A stretch of 64,000 nucleotides of DNA from CAUPWF01 sp964367905 (lineage in GTDB: Bacteria > Bacillota > Clostridia > Lachnospirales > Lachnospiraceae). Under the pieces are notes generated by a model that was not told where the DNA came from, did not search any database, and worked only from the letters and a program-made list of their open reading frames with translations. Of this stretch, positions 8,676-17,900 are shown in pieces; within the stretch, counting starts at the first letter, position 1, and every line of letters begins with the position of its first letter. The translations under genes and the position numbers were made by a program. The stretch is from the NCBI GenBank assembly GCA_964367905.1, contig CAYIZP010000008.1, positions 1 to 64,000 on the forward strand, in the 5' to 3' direction.

Positions 8676-10447
8676 AAGGGAAATGTTAAACAAATATAAT
8701 TTTCAAAATACGGGATACTGTGGAAAGTAATAGAAAAATTGTTCTCGTATTGAAGTTGTAAGCGTTGATAGATGTTATATAATCCAATATGAGCGGAGGA
8801 CGGTTTGCGATACAAGCTGTCGTTCGCTTTTTCCATATCGATTCCCATTCCATTATCTATAATTTTAATATAAATGTTCTCGTTATCTTCCATGGCTTGA
8901 ATTGTGAGTTGTGGAGAAATCAAGCAAGTCTCCTTAAACGCATGTATTAGGCTATTTTCTATACAAGGTTGCAATATAAAGCGAAGCACCTTTTTTTGTG
9001 ACAAATCGCGAGGAATGTCAAGAAGTAGAGGAATGGTGCTCTGTGTTCTCAGATTTACAATTTCTAGATAGGTTTGTGCATGTTTTACCTCCTCTTCGAG
9101 AGGAATCAAATCATGTTCTGCACGTAAAGTGGAACGCAAAAACACTCCTAAATTCTCTACCATTTTTAAAGAGTTTTCTGTATGATTATTTAAAATCTCC
9201 AAATGAATGAATTCCAAAGTATTATATAGAAAGTGAGGGTTCATCTGTTGTAAAAGCATTTTAGATTTTGCGTCTTGCTTTTCTTGTTCTTCTATATGTA
9301 TTTGAGCAATCTGTTGATTGATTAGCTCGCACATCCTATTGATGGATTGTGTCAGAGAGCCGATTTCATCGTTGTATGTACTATGGAATGTTGGTACATA
9401 TCCATTCGCTGTCAATTGGGATACGGATTCCGTCAATTTAAAGATCGGTTTTGATAACTGACTAGATAGCATCTTTGCGATAAAGTAGGAGAGGATAAAG
9501 TTAAATATTACAGAAAAAAGCATAAAAGTCGTTAACTCTTGAGTCCCCAGCAGGAGTTCCTTGTAGGAGGTGATATTTAGAATCTTCAAACCAGATAAAT
9601 CCATTGATCGCGATGAAAGGATGTAATCCTCGTTGTTCAGAGTCAGTGTTTCGGAGTTCGAGTGATTGGTTTGCTTGATGAAATCATTGAACTCGGTATT
9701 GGCTCTTAGTGCTGTTACATGTTTATTATCTTGGCTATTTATAATTTCTCCATCTGTGTTGCAGAGCAGGAAGAAGGAATAGGGATTTTGGTTATGGGCA
9801 GTTAATTGTTCTTTTATTTTATTGCTATCTAGAGTAACAAAAATCTTGAAATCAATCGGTTCATCAGCATTTGGGATAAAGGGAAAACCGCCAGATGTAA
9901 TTGTAAATGGATATGATACAGGGATGATTTCTTTGGCTCCTTGTTGTAGTGGATTTGCTACACTTTCATGCCATTGTATTTTTGTACTATTGATTGAATT
10001 GAAAAGTGCAGTGGCATCTTCTTCATATCGCCGTCCGATGGTGGCGATATTATAATAATTTCCACGGTTATCTAGAATAAACACATTATCAATACTGCTA
10101 TTCTCATTCAGAAGATTAGCAAAAGGAGTTTGGAGTTCGCTATAGACGGTAGCATAATCATCTTTTTCAAACTGAATATTGTCACATAAACGCTGAAAGG
10201 CCGTAGTAGAACAAAAATTCATAACAGAGTTATTCAGCTGAACTGCAATATCGTCTATGGTATAGGACATGGAATTAAGAATTTGCTCCGTTTCTCTTTT
10301 CTCTCTATCAATAAATAAAGTGAAACTAAAAAAATAAGTTAAACTACTTAAGATAAGTGAACTACAGATTGAAAAGAATATCAATGAAATCAATAATTTT
10401 TTATTTATGTTCATATTATTAAATTTAGTCTTGATGGTGTGAAACAT
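8669..10447 (-). CDS. YesM-type sensor histidine kinase of the glycan locus
   Basis: I start at the ATG at 10447, preceded by GGGGGATT, giving 592 residues; longer in-frame starts would run into the upstream regulator gene. Layout: membrane helix 18-42, extracellular double-Cache-like sensor region about 45-300, second helix 305-325, HAMP linker, then a His_kinase domain with the PHFLYN motif (phosphoacceptor H405) and a HATPase domain with an N-box (PCIENSLIHAF) and DNGMGI. This is the LytS/YesM class, which senses extracellular oligosaccharides and phosphorylates an AraC-type regulator. The stop lies beside the nucleoside operon terminator. Its partner regulator ends 13 bases upstream. Confidence 0.9.
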   Translation of the reverse strand: MFHTIKTKFNNMNINKKLLISLIFFSICSSLILSSLTYFFSFTLFIDREKRETEQILNSMSYTIDDIAVQLNNSVMNFCSTTAFQRLCDNIQFEKDDYATVYSELQTPFANLLNENSSIDNVFILDNRGNYYNIATIGRRYEEDATALFNSINSTKIQWHESVANPLQQGAKEIIPVSYPFTITSGGFPFIPNADEPIDFKIFVTLDSNKIKEQLTAHNQNPYSFFLLCNTDGEIINSQDNKHVTALRANTEFNDFIKQTNHSNSETLTLNNEDYILSSRSMDLSGLKILNITSYKELLLGTQELTTFMLFSVIFNFILSYFIAKMLSSQLSKPIFKLTESVSQLTANGYVPTFHSTYNDEIGSLTQSINRMCELINQQIAQIHIEEQEKQDAKSKMLLQQMNPHFLYNTLEFIHLEILNNHTENSLKMVENLGVFLRSTLRAEHDLIPLEEEVKHAQTYLEIVNLRTQSTIPLLLDIPRDLSQKKVLRFILQPCIENSLIHAFKETCLISPQLTIQAMEDNENIYIKIIDNGMGIDMEKANDSLYRKPSSAHIGLYNIYQRLQLQYENNFSITFHSIPYFENYICLTFPLK

Positions 10448-10460
10448 AACAATCCCCCAG

Positions 10461-11972
10461 TTATTTAAGATAGTTGTAGGTGCTCGCATATTCAAAAGGA
10501 GTCTTTCCAGTACTCTTTTTAAAGGCGCGTATAAAAGAGCGAGGTTCATCATACCCAAGATTTACTGCAAGTGCAGTGATGGATATATCTTCGCTCTGTA
10601 AGATTTTTTTTGCGTACTCCATTTTTTGAGTAATTAAATAGTTACGAAAACTTTCCCCGACCATGCGAGTAAATAAGGTTGTAAAATAGTTTTTATTTAA
10701 GCACACGTGTTTTGCAACGTCGTCTAATGTTAATTTCGAAGCAATATTTGCTTCGATGTAGATCAAAGCAGAGTCGATCATGGGATTTTTACTCTTTGTA
10801 AATGTACCATTTAACAACATGGATATGTGCAAGAAGGTGGAGTGTACATATCTTTTTATATCATCCAAGCTCTCCTGAGTCAAAAGGTCGCTATAGAGCT
10901 CGCCGATTGTGATGGAGTCTTTCACTATGGGATATTCAATAAAGGTGTTGCAGACTTCGATGATTAGGTGATTACACATTCCATATATATATGCAGGTGG
11001 TGGCATTTTTATATAGAGGAGCTGATGGAAAAACTTGTCTGTCAATGAAGTGAGTTTTTCTGTATTTTTATTCAAAATGGCTACTTTAATATCGTTGCTT
11101 AACTGCGAATCGATGGAAGGTGGAGATATGGTGGTATCTCCCATAATTGTAAAATTAAAAAACAAGCTTTTTTGGTCGTATATCTTATAAGAAAGATAAT
11201 TTTTTGCATTGATATAGGAGGGCTTCAGCTCAGATAGCTCGTTACATAAGGTTCCCATGCCAAATCTTCCATAGATCTGAAAATTTTTTTCCATATAGGA
11301 GCAGATTTTTAGAAGTAACTGTTTCTGCTCGGCAACCGAGGTGCCATAGGTGAGGACTCCGAGAAATCTGTTTTCGCAGTGGAAAAATTCGCAGTGTGTT
11401 GCTGTAAAGGCATTTGTCAATAGTTCGAGGATTGGCGCATTTGTATGAGGCAAATCAAATACATTTACCGTGCATGGGTATGCAATATCTAATTTGGAGT
11501 TTAATGTGTCTAAAGCTCCTGGAGAGAGTATAGGAGTTAATATGAGTTGACGAAAATATTCATGTCGTGGTACAGGTTTTTCATCAATCAAATCTAGCGA
11601 GCATCTGATTTGGTGTAATGTATCGATTAACTCTTGAATGACGATGGGCTTTAATAGATATCCTGTGACACGTAATGAAATCGCTCGTTTGGCATAGTCA
11701 AAATCTTCGAATCCACTCAATACGATGAACTTAGTGTTTGGAAATTCAACAGTTGCCTTTTCGATGAAGGTAAGTCCATCACAATGTGGCATACGAATAT
11801 CGGTCAACACAATATCTATGTTTTGGTGTGCTTGCATAAATGCAAGGGCTTCCAGGCCGTTGCAGGCAAAACCTGCGGGTTTGATGCCATAAGATTCCCA
11901 GTCTATTATATTACTTAACCCTTGTTGTATTACGGGTTCATCATCAACAATAAGTAAATTCAGTGTCTTCAT
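10461..11972 (-). CDS. YesN-type response regulator with AraC DNA-binding domain
   Basis: The 503-residue protein has an N-terminal receiver domain (acidic pair D10-D11, phosphoacceptor D58 in LTDIRMP, conserved Lys in LLKPI) and a C-terminal pair of AraC-type helix-turn-helix motifs (about residues 405-503). The middle region is variable, as usual in this class. Such regulators activate carbohydrate importer and glycosidase genes after phosphorylation by a YesM kinase. The gene is cotranscribed with the kinase and divergent from the GH95 gene. The conserved 29-bp element in the shared intergenic region is the obvious candidate binding site and could also give autoregulation. Confidence 0.9.
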   Translation of the reverse strand: MKTLNLLIVDDEPVIQQGLSNIIDWESYGIKPAGFACNGLEALAFMQAHQNIDIVLTDIRMPHCDGLTFIEKATVEFPNTKFIVLSGFEDFDYAKRAISLRVTGYLLKPIVIQELIDTLHQIRCSLDLIDEKPVPRHEYFRQLILTPILSPGALDTLNSKLDIAYPCTVNVFDLPHTNAPILELLTNAFTATHCEFFHCENRFLGVLTYGTSVAEQKQLLLKICSYMEKNFQIYGRFGMGTLCNELSELKPSYINAKNYLSYKIYDQKSLFFNFTIMGDTTISPPSIDSQLSNDIKVAILNKNTEKLTSLTDKFFHQLLYIKMPPPAYIYGMCNHLIIEVCNTFIEYPIVKDSITIGELYSDLLTQESLDDIKRYVHSTFLHISMLLNGTFTKSKNPMIDSALIYIEANIASKLTLDDVAKHVCLNKNYFTTLFTRMVGESFRNYLITQKMEYAKKILQSEDISITALAVNLGYDEPRSFIRAFKKSTGKTPFEYASTYNYLK

Positions 11973-12059
11973 TTCGTATGACTTCCTTTCAATCGATTAC
12001 AAGCGCGTGCCCTAGCGTTTGGCTTATAGTTGTTAATCAGTATAACATCTAATGTGAAA

Positions 12060-12088
12060 AAATGATACTATGAATGAGAAAATGACAT
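12060..12088 (+). promoter_or_regulatory. Conserved 29-bp element, copy 1 (candidate regulator site)
   Basis: This stretch begins AAATGATACTA and ends AATGACAT. It matches 25 of 29 bases with the element at 14392-14420. Its 3' edge lies 64 bp before the GH95 start codon, exactly as copy 2 lies before its own gene. It ends at the -35 region, the position expected for an AraC-type activator. On this copy the end extends into a near-palindrome (AATGACATTGTCATT, 12081-12095). Confidence 0.7.
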
Positions 12089-12115
12089 TGTCATTCTGCT
12101 AAAATGGAATAGAAT
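12088..12115 (+). promoter_or_regulatory. Predicted promoter of the GH95 gene
   Basis: TTGTCA at 12088-12093 and TAGAAT at 12110-12115 with a 16-bp spacer lie 22 bp downstream of the conserved element. A minus-strand -10 (TATACT, complement of 12039-12044) could serve the divergent regulator gene. Confidence 0.5.
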
Positions 12116-12151
12116 AAGCATAGTAAACATAGAGAAGAGAGGAAGTAGAGG

Positions 12152-14389
12152 ATGAAAAAGAATGTGATATGGTATCAGAAGCCTGCAAAGGATTTTACAG
12201 AAGCGATTCCATTTGGGAATGGAAGTTTTGGTGGAATGATATATGGGGGAGTAGAAACGGAAAAAATCTCCTTAAACAGTGATACTCTTTGGTCTGGAAC
12301 AGGTATAAAACAAGAAAATTGCGTCGAAAGAAAACACTTAGAGCACGTAAGAGAATTAGTAGAAGCAGAAAAGTGCAGTGAAGCAGGAGCGTATATAAAG
12401 GAGAATATGTTAGGTTTCTTTTATGAATCCTATATGCCGATGGGGAGTTTGTTGATTAAGCAATTAGGCGGCGAAGAGGTGAAGAATTATGCTCGTCGGC
12501 TTGATATGAATGTTGGTATTGTATCAAGCGAGTTCACACGGGACGAGATTGTGTATCGAAAAGAACTATTCTCTTCCTATGTAGATGGTCTTATCATGAT
12601 GAGGTACTCGGCTAGCGAAAATGGGGCATTGCATTTGGAGTTTGGATTTGATTCGGAACTGAAGCATGTCTGTATGGCAGAAGAGAGACGATTGGTAATT
12701 CAAGGAGAATGTCCAAGTCACGTTGAACCGACCTATGTGAATAGTGAAAATCCCATTCAATATGATTCGGAAAACAAGGGAATTCAGTTTGTGACTGTTG
12801 CATCAGTGGTAGATACGGATGGACAATGCAGTATGAGAGAAGGGAAAGTAATTCTTGAGTCAGCATCCTATTGTGTGATTGCTATTGTGACAGAAAATGG
12901 GTTCAAAAAGTATAATTTGCCGTTGAATACTGATGTGGAAGCGATGAGGGGGCACTGTATCGATAAGTTATCCACTATCGAGGCCTATTCAGTCATGAAA
13001 GAAAATCACAGGAAGGATTATCAGAAATTATTTGACCGTATGGATATGAGTTTGGGAGGCAGCAATCTAGAGCATTTGCCAACCGACGAGAGACTCCAGC
13101 GATTAAGGGATGGAGGAAGTGATAATGGACTGTATGCATTATACTTTCAATTTGGTAGATATCTGATGATCTCTAGCTCTCGTGAGGGGAGTCAAGCAAT
13201 CAATCTGCAAGGGATTTGGAATGAGGATATACGACCAGCGTGGTGTAGCAACTATACGACAAATATTAATACACAGATGAATTACTGGCCAGTGAATAGT
13301 GCGAATTTATCCGAGTGTGAGGAGCCACTAATTACCATGCTAGAGGAGCTGAGCGAACAAGGTCGATGGGCGGCACGAAACCAATTTCACTGTAGGGGGT
13401 GGGTGACGAATCATAATGTAGACCTATGGAGACAAGCGGCTCCGGTAGGTGGGAACGCGCATTATGCATATTGGCCGATGGGTGGAGTGTGGCTTGCCAC
13501 ACATGCATATATGCATTATGAATACACGCAAGATCAGCAGTATTTATCAGAAAAGGGATATGCAATTATGAAAGGTGCGGTGGAGTTTTGTTTGGATTGG
13601 TTATACGAGGATCAGGATGGGAGATTGCAAACTTGCCCATCGACGTCTCCCGAGAACACTTTTTATGATCCAAATGATGTTGGCAAGGTGGCAGGTGTTG
13701 GCAAAAGTTGTGCCTCGGATATCGCTATCATGAAACATCTGCTTGATAGCTTTGTGAAGGCAAGTGAGCTTCTAGGTAAAGATGTTGAAATGAGAAAAAG
13801 AGTAGAAGCAGTGTCCAGTTGTTTGCCTCAATATAAAGTGGGGAAAGATGGATGCTTGCAGGAATGGAATCAGGATTATGAAGAAGTGGATAAAGGGCAT
13901 AGACACTTTTCACCGCTGTATGGAGTGTATCCAGGAAATTCTATCCGAGAGGAACATCAAGAAATCATGAAGGCAGCACACAACTTAATACGAAAAAGGC
14001 TGGCCAATGGTGGCGGGCATACGGGATGGAGTTGTGCATGGTTGATTGCATTGTTTGCGAGGCTAAAGGATAGAGAGGGGGCAGCATATTACCTCAATCA
14101 GTTATTGACAAAATCCACCTATGACAATTTGTTTGACTTGCATCCACCACTTGGAAATGGAAAGGAAGTGTTTCAGATTGATGGGAATTTTGGAGGGGTA
14201 GCTGGGATTATAGAGATGCTCGCGCAGAATCAAAATGGAGAGATAGAATTCCTGCCCTGTATTCCAGAAGGTTGGTCTGAGGGAAGTGTGAGAGGGTTGA
14301 AATTAAGAGGTGGTATCGAGGTGTCTTTTTCATGGAAAGATCATAGAGTGCGTGAGCAGACGATAGAAGTGAAAATGGAAAACAAGTGA
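12152..14389 (+). CDS. GH95-family glycoside hydrolase (alpha-L-fucosidase / alpha-L-galactosidase type)
   Basis: The 745-residue protein is recognisable as GH95 from its N-terminal beta-domain (AIPFGNGSFGGM, ISLNSDTLWSG) and the (alpha/alpha)6 catalytic core. By comparison with characterised 1,2-alpha-L-fucosidases, the catalytic set is present: N371 and N373 in TNINTQMNYW, the general acid E501 in STSPEN and D677 in IDGNFGG. The family inverts and removes alpha-1,2-fucose or alpha-L-galactose from oligosaccharides. There is no signal peptide, so it should act in the cytoplasm on imported oligosaccharides. It is the first gene of the plus-strand glycan operon, with ribosome site GAGAGGAAG. 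Confidence 0.9.
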   Translation: MKKNVIWYQKPAKDFTEAIPFGNGSFGGMIYGGVETEKISLNSDTLWSGTGIKQENCVERKHLEHVRELVEAEKCSEAGAYIKENMLGFFYESYMPMGSLLIKQLGGEEVKNYARRLDMNVGIVSSEFTRDEIVYRKELFSSYVDGLIMMRYSASENGALHLEFGFDSELKHVCMAEERRLVIQGECPSHVEPTYVNSENPIQYDSENKGIQFVTVASVVDTDGQCSMREGKVILESASYCVIAIVTENGFKKYNLPLNTDVEAMRGHCIDKLSTIEAYSVMKENHRKDYQKLFDRMDMSLGGSNLEHLPTDERLQRLRDGGSDNGLYALYFQFGRYLMISSSREGSQAINLQGIWNEDIRPAWCSNYTTNINTQMNYWPVNSANLSECEEPLITMLEELSEQGRWAARNQFHCRGWVTNHNVDLWRQAAPVGGNAHYAYWPMGGVWLATHAYMHYEYTQDQQYLSEKGYAIMKGAVEFCLDWLYEDQDGRLQTCPSTSPENTFYDPNDVGKVAGVGKSCASDIAIMKHLLDSFVKASELLGKDVEMRKRVEAVSSCLPQYKVGKDGCLQEWNQDYEEVDKGHRHFSPLYGVYPGNSIREEHQEIMKAAHNLIRKRLANGGGHTGWSCAWLIALFARLKDREGAAYYLNQLLTKSTYDNLFDLHPPLGNGKEVFQIDGNFGGVAGIIEMLAQNQNGEIEFLPCIPEGWSEGSVRGLKLRGGIEVSFSWKDHRVREQTIEVKMENK

Positions 14390-14391
14390 AG

Positions 14392-14420
14392 AAATGATAC
14401 TAGAACTGAAAAAATGACAT
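14392..14420 (+). promoter_or_regulatory. Conserved 29-bp element, copy 2 (candidate regulator site)
   Basis: This copy matches 25 of 29 bases with 12060-12088, including the complete first 11 and last 8 bases. Its 3' edge is 64 bp before the binding-protein start codon, the same distance as in copy 1, and 23 bp before a TATGAT -10 (14443-14448). No good -35 hexamer is visible here, which suits activator-dependent transcription. Confidence 0.7.
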
Positions 14421-14483
14421 ATTAAGGGTAAAAGAAATACGATATGATAGGGTCACAAAATAAAGGTAAGGAGAGAAAGTAGT

Positions 14484-15923
14484 ATGAGAAAAAACAAATT
14501 AATGGCACTAGGATTAGTTGCAGCTATGGCAATTGGTACACTTGCTGGGTGTAGTGCGGCAGAGGCACCAGCAACAGAGGAAACAGAAGGTGCGGCAGAA
14601 GAAACTGTCGAGGAGCCAGCAGAGGAAGCGGAAAGCGGTGAAAAAACCAAAGTTTTAGTATGGTCAGGAAATAGCCATGATTCTGAGTATATGAATGAAA
14701 TGGTAGCAAAGTTTAATGAAGAAAACACAGATGGAATCGAAATTGAGTATGTAGTTACAACAGATAACTATGTAAACATGATTCAAATGGGAATCCAATC
14801 AGATCAAGCACCAGATATCTTTAATATGGGACCGTCTAACAAAGATTTTGATTTAAAGTCATTTGTTGACGCGGGAATGCTTTTACCAGTTGATGAATAT
14901 ATGAGCGATGACTTTAAAGCGACATACGATTTAGAGAAGCTAGCATATCCAAATGTAAATACAATTGATGGTACATTCTACTATGTTCCAACAGCTCAAC
15001 GTTCAGGTATGCGATTGATCTACAACAAAGAGTTATTTGAGTTAGCTGGAATTGAAAATCCACCTACAACTTTAGAAGAGATGGTTGATGCGGCTGCTAA
15101 AGTGACAGAAGTTGGAGAAGGAACAAAATTCGGTATTGGACATCCAGGTTTGAGTTCACCAATGGTTCGTATCATGGAACCAATGGCAGAGATGAGTGGA
15201 ATTCTTCCATATAATTATGTAGATGGAAAGTTTGATTTTACAGGGTACAAGCCAATTATCGAAGGTGTTCGTCAAATGTTTGATGATGGAAGCACACTTC
15301 CAGGTGTTACTAGTATGAAGATTGACCCATTACGTGTACAGTTTTCTGAAGGAAATGTTGGTATGTATGGAAATGCTTCTCAAGAGGTTGGAGTATTAAC
15401 AGAACAATTCCCAGCTAAAATTGAGTGGGCTGTGGCTGAGATGCCTACATTGAATGGAGAAGTTGTTGGGGCACAAACAGCAGAACCTCAAAACGGATGG
15501 GTTATGACAAGTACATGTAAAAATCCAGAAGCAGCATGGAAAGTAGCAGAGTTCTTCTCTAGTGTTGAAGTAATGAAAGGTTATGTAGAAAAAGGATATA
15601 GCTTATCTAACTCACAAGTAGTTATGGATCAAGTTGATCAATCGGCAATTGGAAAATTAGCAGAATTTGGAGTATATGATTATGAGGGATTCTATCCTAA
15701 ATATCCTGCAGTTACACCAGAAGGTAAAGTGTGGCAAGAAGTAGTTTGGACATTATGCTCTGATTCGACACTTGATATAGACTCTACACTTACAGAATTA
15801 ACAGATGCGTATAATACAGCTCTTGACAAGGATGTAGAGATGGGTAAGGTTACACGTTTAGTAATCAAAGATTTTGACCCTATGAAACCAGGTGCGGGCA
15901 CTTTTGAATATTTAACAAAGTAG
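14484..15923 (+). CDS. Carbohydrate ABC importer substrate-binding lipoprotein (family 1)
   Basis: The 479-residue protein has a lipoprotein signal with lipobox L-A-G-C at Cys22, an acidic Ala/Glu/Pro tether, and a family 1 extracellular solute-binding fold (VLVWSGN near the start of the mature domain, typical of oligosaccharide binders). It should capture an oligosaccharide released outside the cell and deliver it to the two permeases that follow. No ATPase gene accompanies the importer, so it probably shares a housekeeping MsmK/UgpC-type ATPase, as is common in Firmicutes. A hairpin follows the stop codon and likely raises its expression relative to the permeases. Confidence 0.9.
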   Translation: MRKNKLMALGLVAAMAIGTLAGCSAAEAPATEETEGAAEETVEEPAEEAESGEKTKVLVWSGNSHDSEYMNEMVAKFNEENTDGIEIEYVVTTDNYVNMIQMGIQSDQAPDIFNMGPSNKDFDLKSFVDAGMLLPVDEYMSDDFKATYDLEKLAYPNVNTIDGTFYYVPTAQRSGMRLIYNKELFELAGIENPPTTLEEMVDAAAKVTEVGEGTKFGIGHPGLSSPMVRIMEPMAEMSGILPYNYVDGKFDFTGYKPIIEGVRQMFDDGSTLPGVTSMKIDPLRVQFSEGNVGMYGNASQEVGVLTEQFPAKIEWAVAEMPTLNGEVVGAQTAEPQNGWVMTSTCKNPEAAWKVAEFFSSVEVMKGYVEKGYSLSNSQVVMDQVDQSAIGKLAEFGVYDYEGFYPKYPAVTPEGKVWQEVVWTLCSDSTLDIDSTLTELTDAYNTALDKDVEMGKVTRLVIKDFDPMKPGAGTFEYLTK

Positions 15924-15940
15924 TGATGGGTTGAATACCT

Positions 15941-15972
15941 AAAGGCACCATATATATGGTGCCTTTTTAAAT
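15941..15972 (+). terminator. Attenuating terminator between binding-protein and permease genes
   Basis: A perfect 12-bp stem (15941-15952 with 15955-15966) with a 2-nt gap is followed by TTTAAA. Binding-protein genes often have such a hairpin for excess expression over the permeases. Confidence 0.75.
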
Positions 15973-16039
15973 ACATAGAAATGTTGTGATCGAATTAGGA
16001 TTCAACAGAACTATAAGAATTAATATGAGGAGATTCGAG

Positions 16040-16966
16040 ATGAAAAAAACAAAACGTTCCGTGGTGGTAAATGGTACAAAGCAAGGCTGGAATATACAAG
16101 TGTTTCTAATGATGATAGCATCGATTGTCTTATTTCTTGCAGTTTCTGTTTATCCTTTTATATGGCTAACGAAATATGTGTTTTATGATTACAATGGATT
16201 TGTAAGTTACTTTATAGGTTTTGATAACTTTACAAGATTAATAGGAGATGAAATTTTTTGGAAAAGCGTGCTACATACCTTTGAATATGCTGGATTAAAA
16301 TTATTGTTTATCATGCCACTTTCTTTAGCAGTTGCAATTTTTCTAAATGGAAAACTTAAAGGAAAAAATTTATTTAGAATGATATTTTTCGTTCCAACTG
16401 TAATTAGTGCTGCAGTATATAGTTTAATCTTTTTCTTTATCTATAGCCCATACAATGGGATTTTAAATGGGGTGTTAATGAATTTTGGTCTTACCCAAGA
16501 GGCCATCGACTGGCTAGGAAATCCAAGTTTGTCTATGATGAGTATTATTGTTGTTGCTGTTTGGGGTGGATTTGGTAATTATATGATACTGTTTTTGGCT
16601 GGATTACAGAGTATCCCACAGGATGTGTATGAGAGTGCGTCTATTGATGGTGCAAATAGGATGCAGAAATTTAGCCATGTTACCTTACCACTATTAGGTC
16701 CAATCATTAAGGTTGTTCTATTACTAGCAATTACAACGGCATTTAAGGACTATGAAAGTATCATGGTTTTAACTGGCGGAGGACCGCAAGACAGAACAAA
16801 TGTTATGTTCCTATATGTTTATCAATTGATGTTTGGAAATTCTGACACCGTAGGACAGCTTCAAGTTGGTTATGGTGCTACGGTTGGATTAGTATCAGCG
16901 TTGATAATTGCGATAGTTACTGGAATATATTTAAAGCTAAGCAAAAAACTAGATGATATAGATTAG
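16040..16966 (+). CDS. Carbohydrate ABC importer permease, MalF/LplB-like
   Basis: I choose the ATG at 16040 because GAGGAG lies 7 bases before it; an upstream GTG in frame at 15986 has no ribosome site. The 308-residue product has six predicted membrane helices and the inner-membrane permease signature with the EAA-type loop (YESASIDGANRMQKFSHVTLP). It forms a heterodimer with the next gene product to import oligosaccharide supplied by the binding protein. Confidence 0.9.
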   Translation: MKKTKRSVVVNGTKQGWNIQVFLMMIASIVLFLAVSVYPFIWLTKYVFYDYNGFVSYFIGFDNFTRLIGDEIFWKSVLHTFEYAGLKLLFIMPLSLAVAIFLNGKLKGKNLFRMIFFVPTVISAAVYSLIFFFIYSPYNGILNGVLMNFGLTQEAIDWLGNPSLSMMSIIVVAVWGGFGNYMILFLAGLQSIPQDVYESASIDGANRMQKFSHVTLPLLGPIIKVVLLLAITTAFKDYESIMVLTGGGPQDRTNVMFLYVYQLMFGNSDTVGQLQVGYGATVGLVSALIIAIVTGIYLKLSKKLDDID

Positions 16967-16985
16967 AGAAAGAGGGAATATAGCA

Positions 16986-17852
16986 ATGAAAATAAAAATG
17001 CAATCAAAAAGTATGAATGAAAGAATTGCAAATATTGTGATATATGTTTTTTTGGTTATTTTGACAATATTTACCGTATATCCGATTTTATATGTGGTAT
17101 TTGGTTCTTTTAAGACAAATCAAGAATTAGTAGCAGGTGGAATTAATTTACTACCAGAAGTATTTAGTTTCCAAAACTATATAGATGCATGGCAAATGGC
17201 TAACTTCGGAAGGTATACAATCAATAGTATTTTCTTAAGTTCAATGGTAATGATAGGTGTAGTGTTGATTTCTAGTATGGTAGGTTATTGTTTTGCTAGA
17301 AGAGATTTTAAAGGTAAGAATTTAATCTATAGTTTATTAGTTGCATTTATGTTTGTAAATGTAGGGAGTATGGCACTTCGTCCGCTCTTTGAATTATCAA
17401 TTGAACTGAATATGCATCAATCGATTTGGTCGGTTATCCTCATTGTAATCGGGACAAATCAAGCAACAAATATATTCTTAGTACGTGGATACATGCAGAG
17501 TATTCCGAGGGAACTGGATGAAGCAGCAATTATTGATGGTTGTAGTTTTTTCCAGATTTACTACAAGATAATTTTACCAGTATTAAAGCCAGTTCTTGCA
17601 ACAGTGGCACTATTATCGTTTCGTGGTGCATGGAATGAATATATTTTGCCAAATGTATTTACAATGTCCAATCCAGATATGCGACCGCTGACAGCAGGGG
17701 TTATAGCACTACGTTCTACAGGTGATGGGGCAGCAGCATGGAATATTATGTTCGCAGGATCAGCAATGAGTATTGTCCCTATTATTATCTTGTATTTATG
17801 TACCAGTAGATACTTTATGAGTGGATTAACTGTAGGTGCAGTAAAAGGATAG
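16986..17852 (+). CDS. Carbohydrate ABC importer permease, MalG/YtcP-like
   Basis: This is a 288-residue membrane protein with six predicted helices and the EAA loop LDEAAIIDGCSFFQIYYKIILP, typical of the second permease of carbohydrate importers. It follows the first permease after 19 bases with a GAGGG ribosome site. The C-terminus (YFMSGLTVGAVKG) is a common ending of this family. It pairs with the upstream permease. Confidence 0.9.
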   Translation: MKIKMQSKSMNERIANIVIYVFLVILTIFTVYPILYVVFGSFKTNQELVAGGINLLPEVFSFQNYIDAWQMANFGRYTINSIFLSSMVMIGVVLISSMVGYCFARRDFKGKNLIYSLLVAFMFVNVGSMALRPLFELSIELNMHQSIWSVILIVIGTNQATNIFLVRGYMQSIPRELDEAAIIDGCSFFQIYYKIILPVLKPVLATVALLSFRGAWNEYILPNVFTMSNPDMRPLTAGVIALRSTGDGAAAWNIMFAGSAMSIVPIIILYLCTSRYFMSGLTVGAVKG

Positions 17853-17900
17853 AGCATAGAATTAAATAGTATGTAAAGAGTTATTATTATGGAGGAAAAA

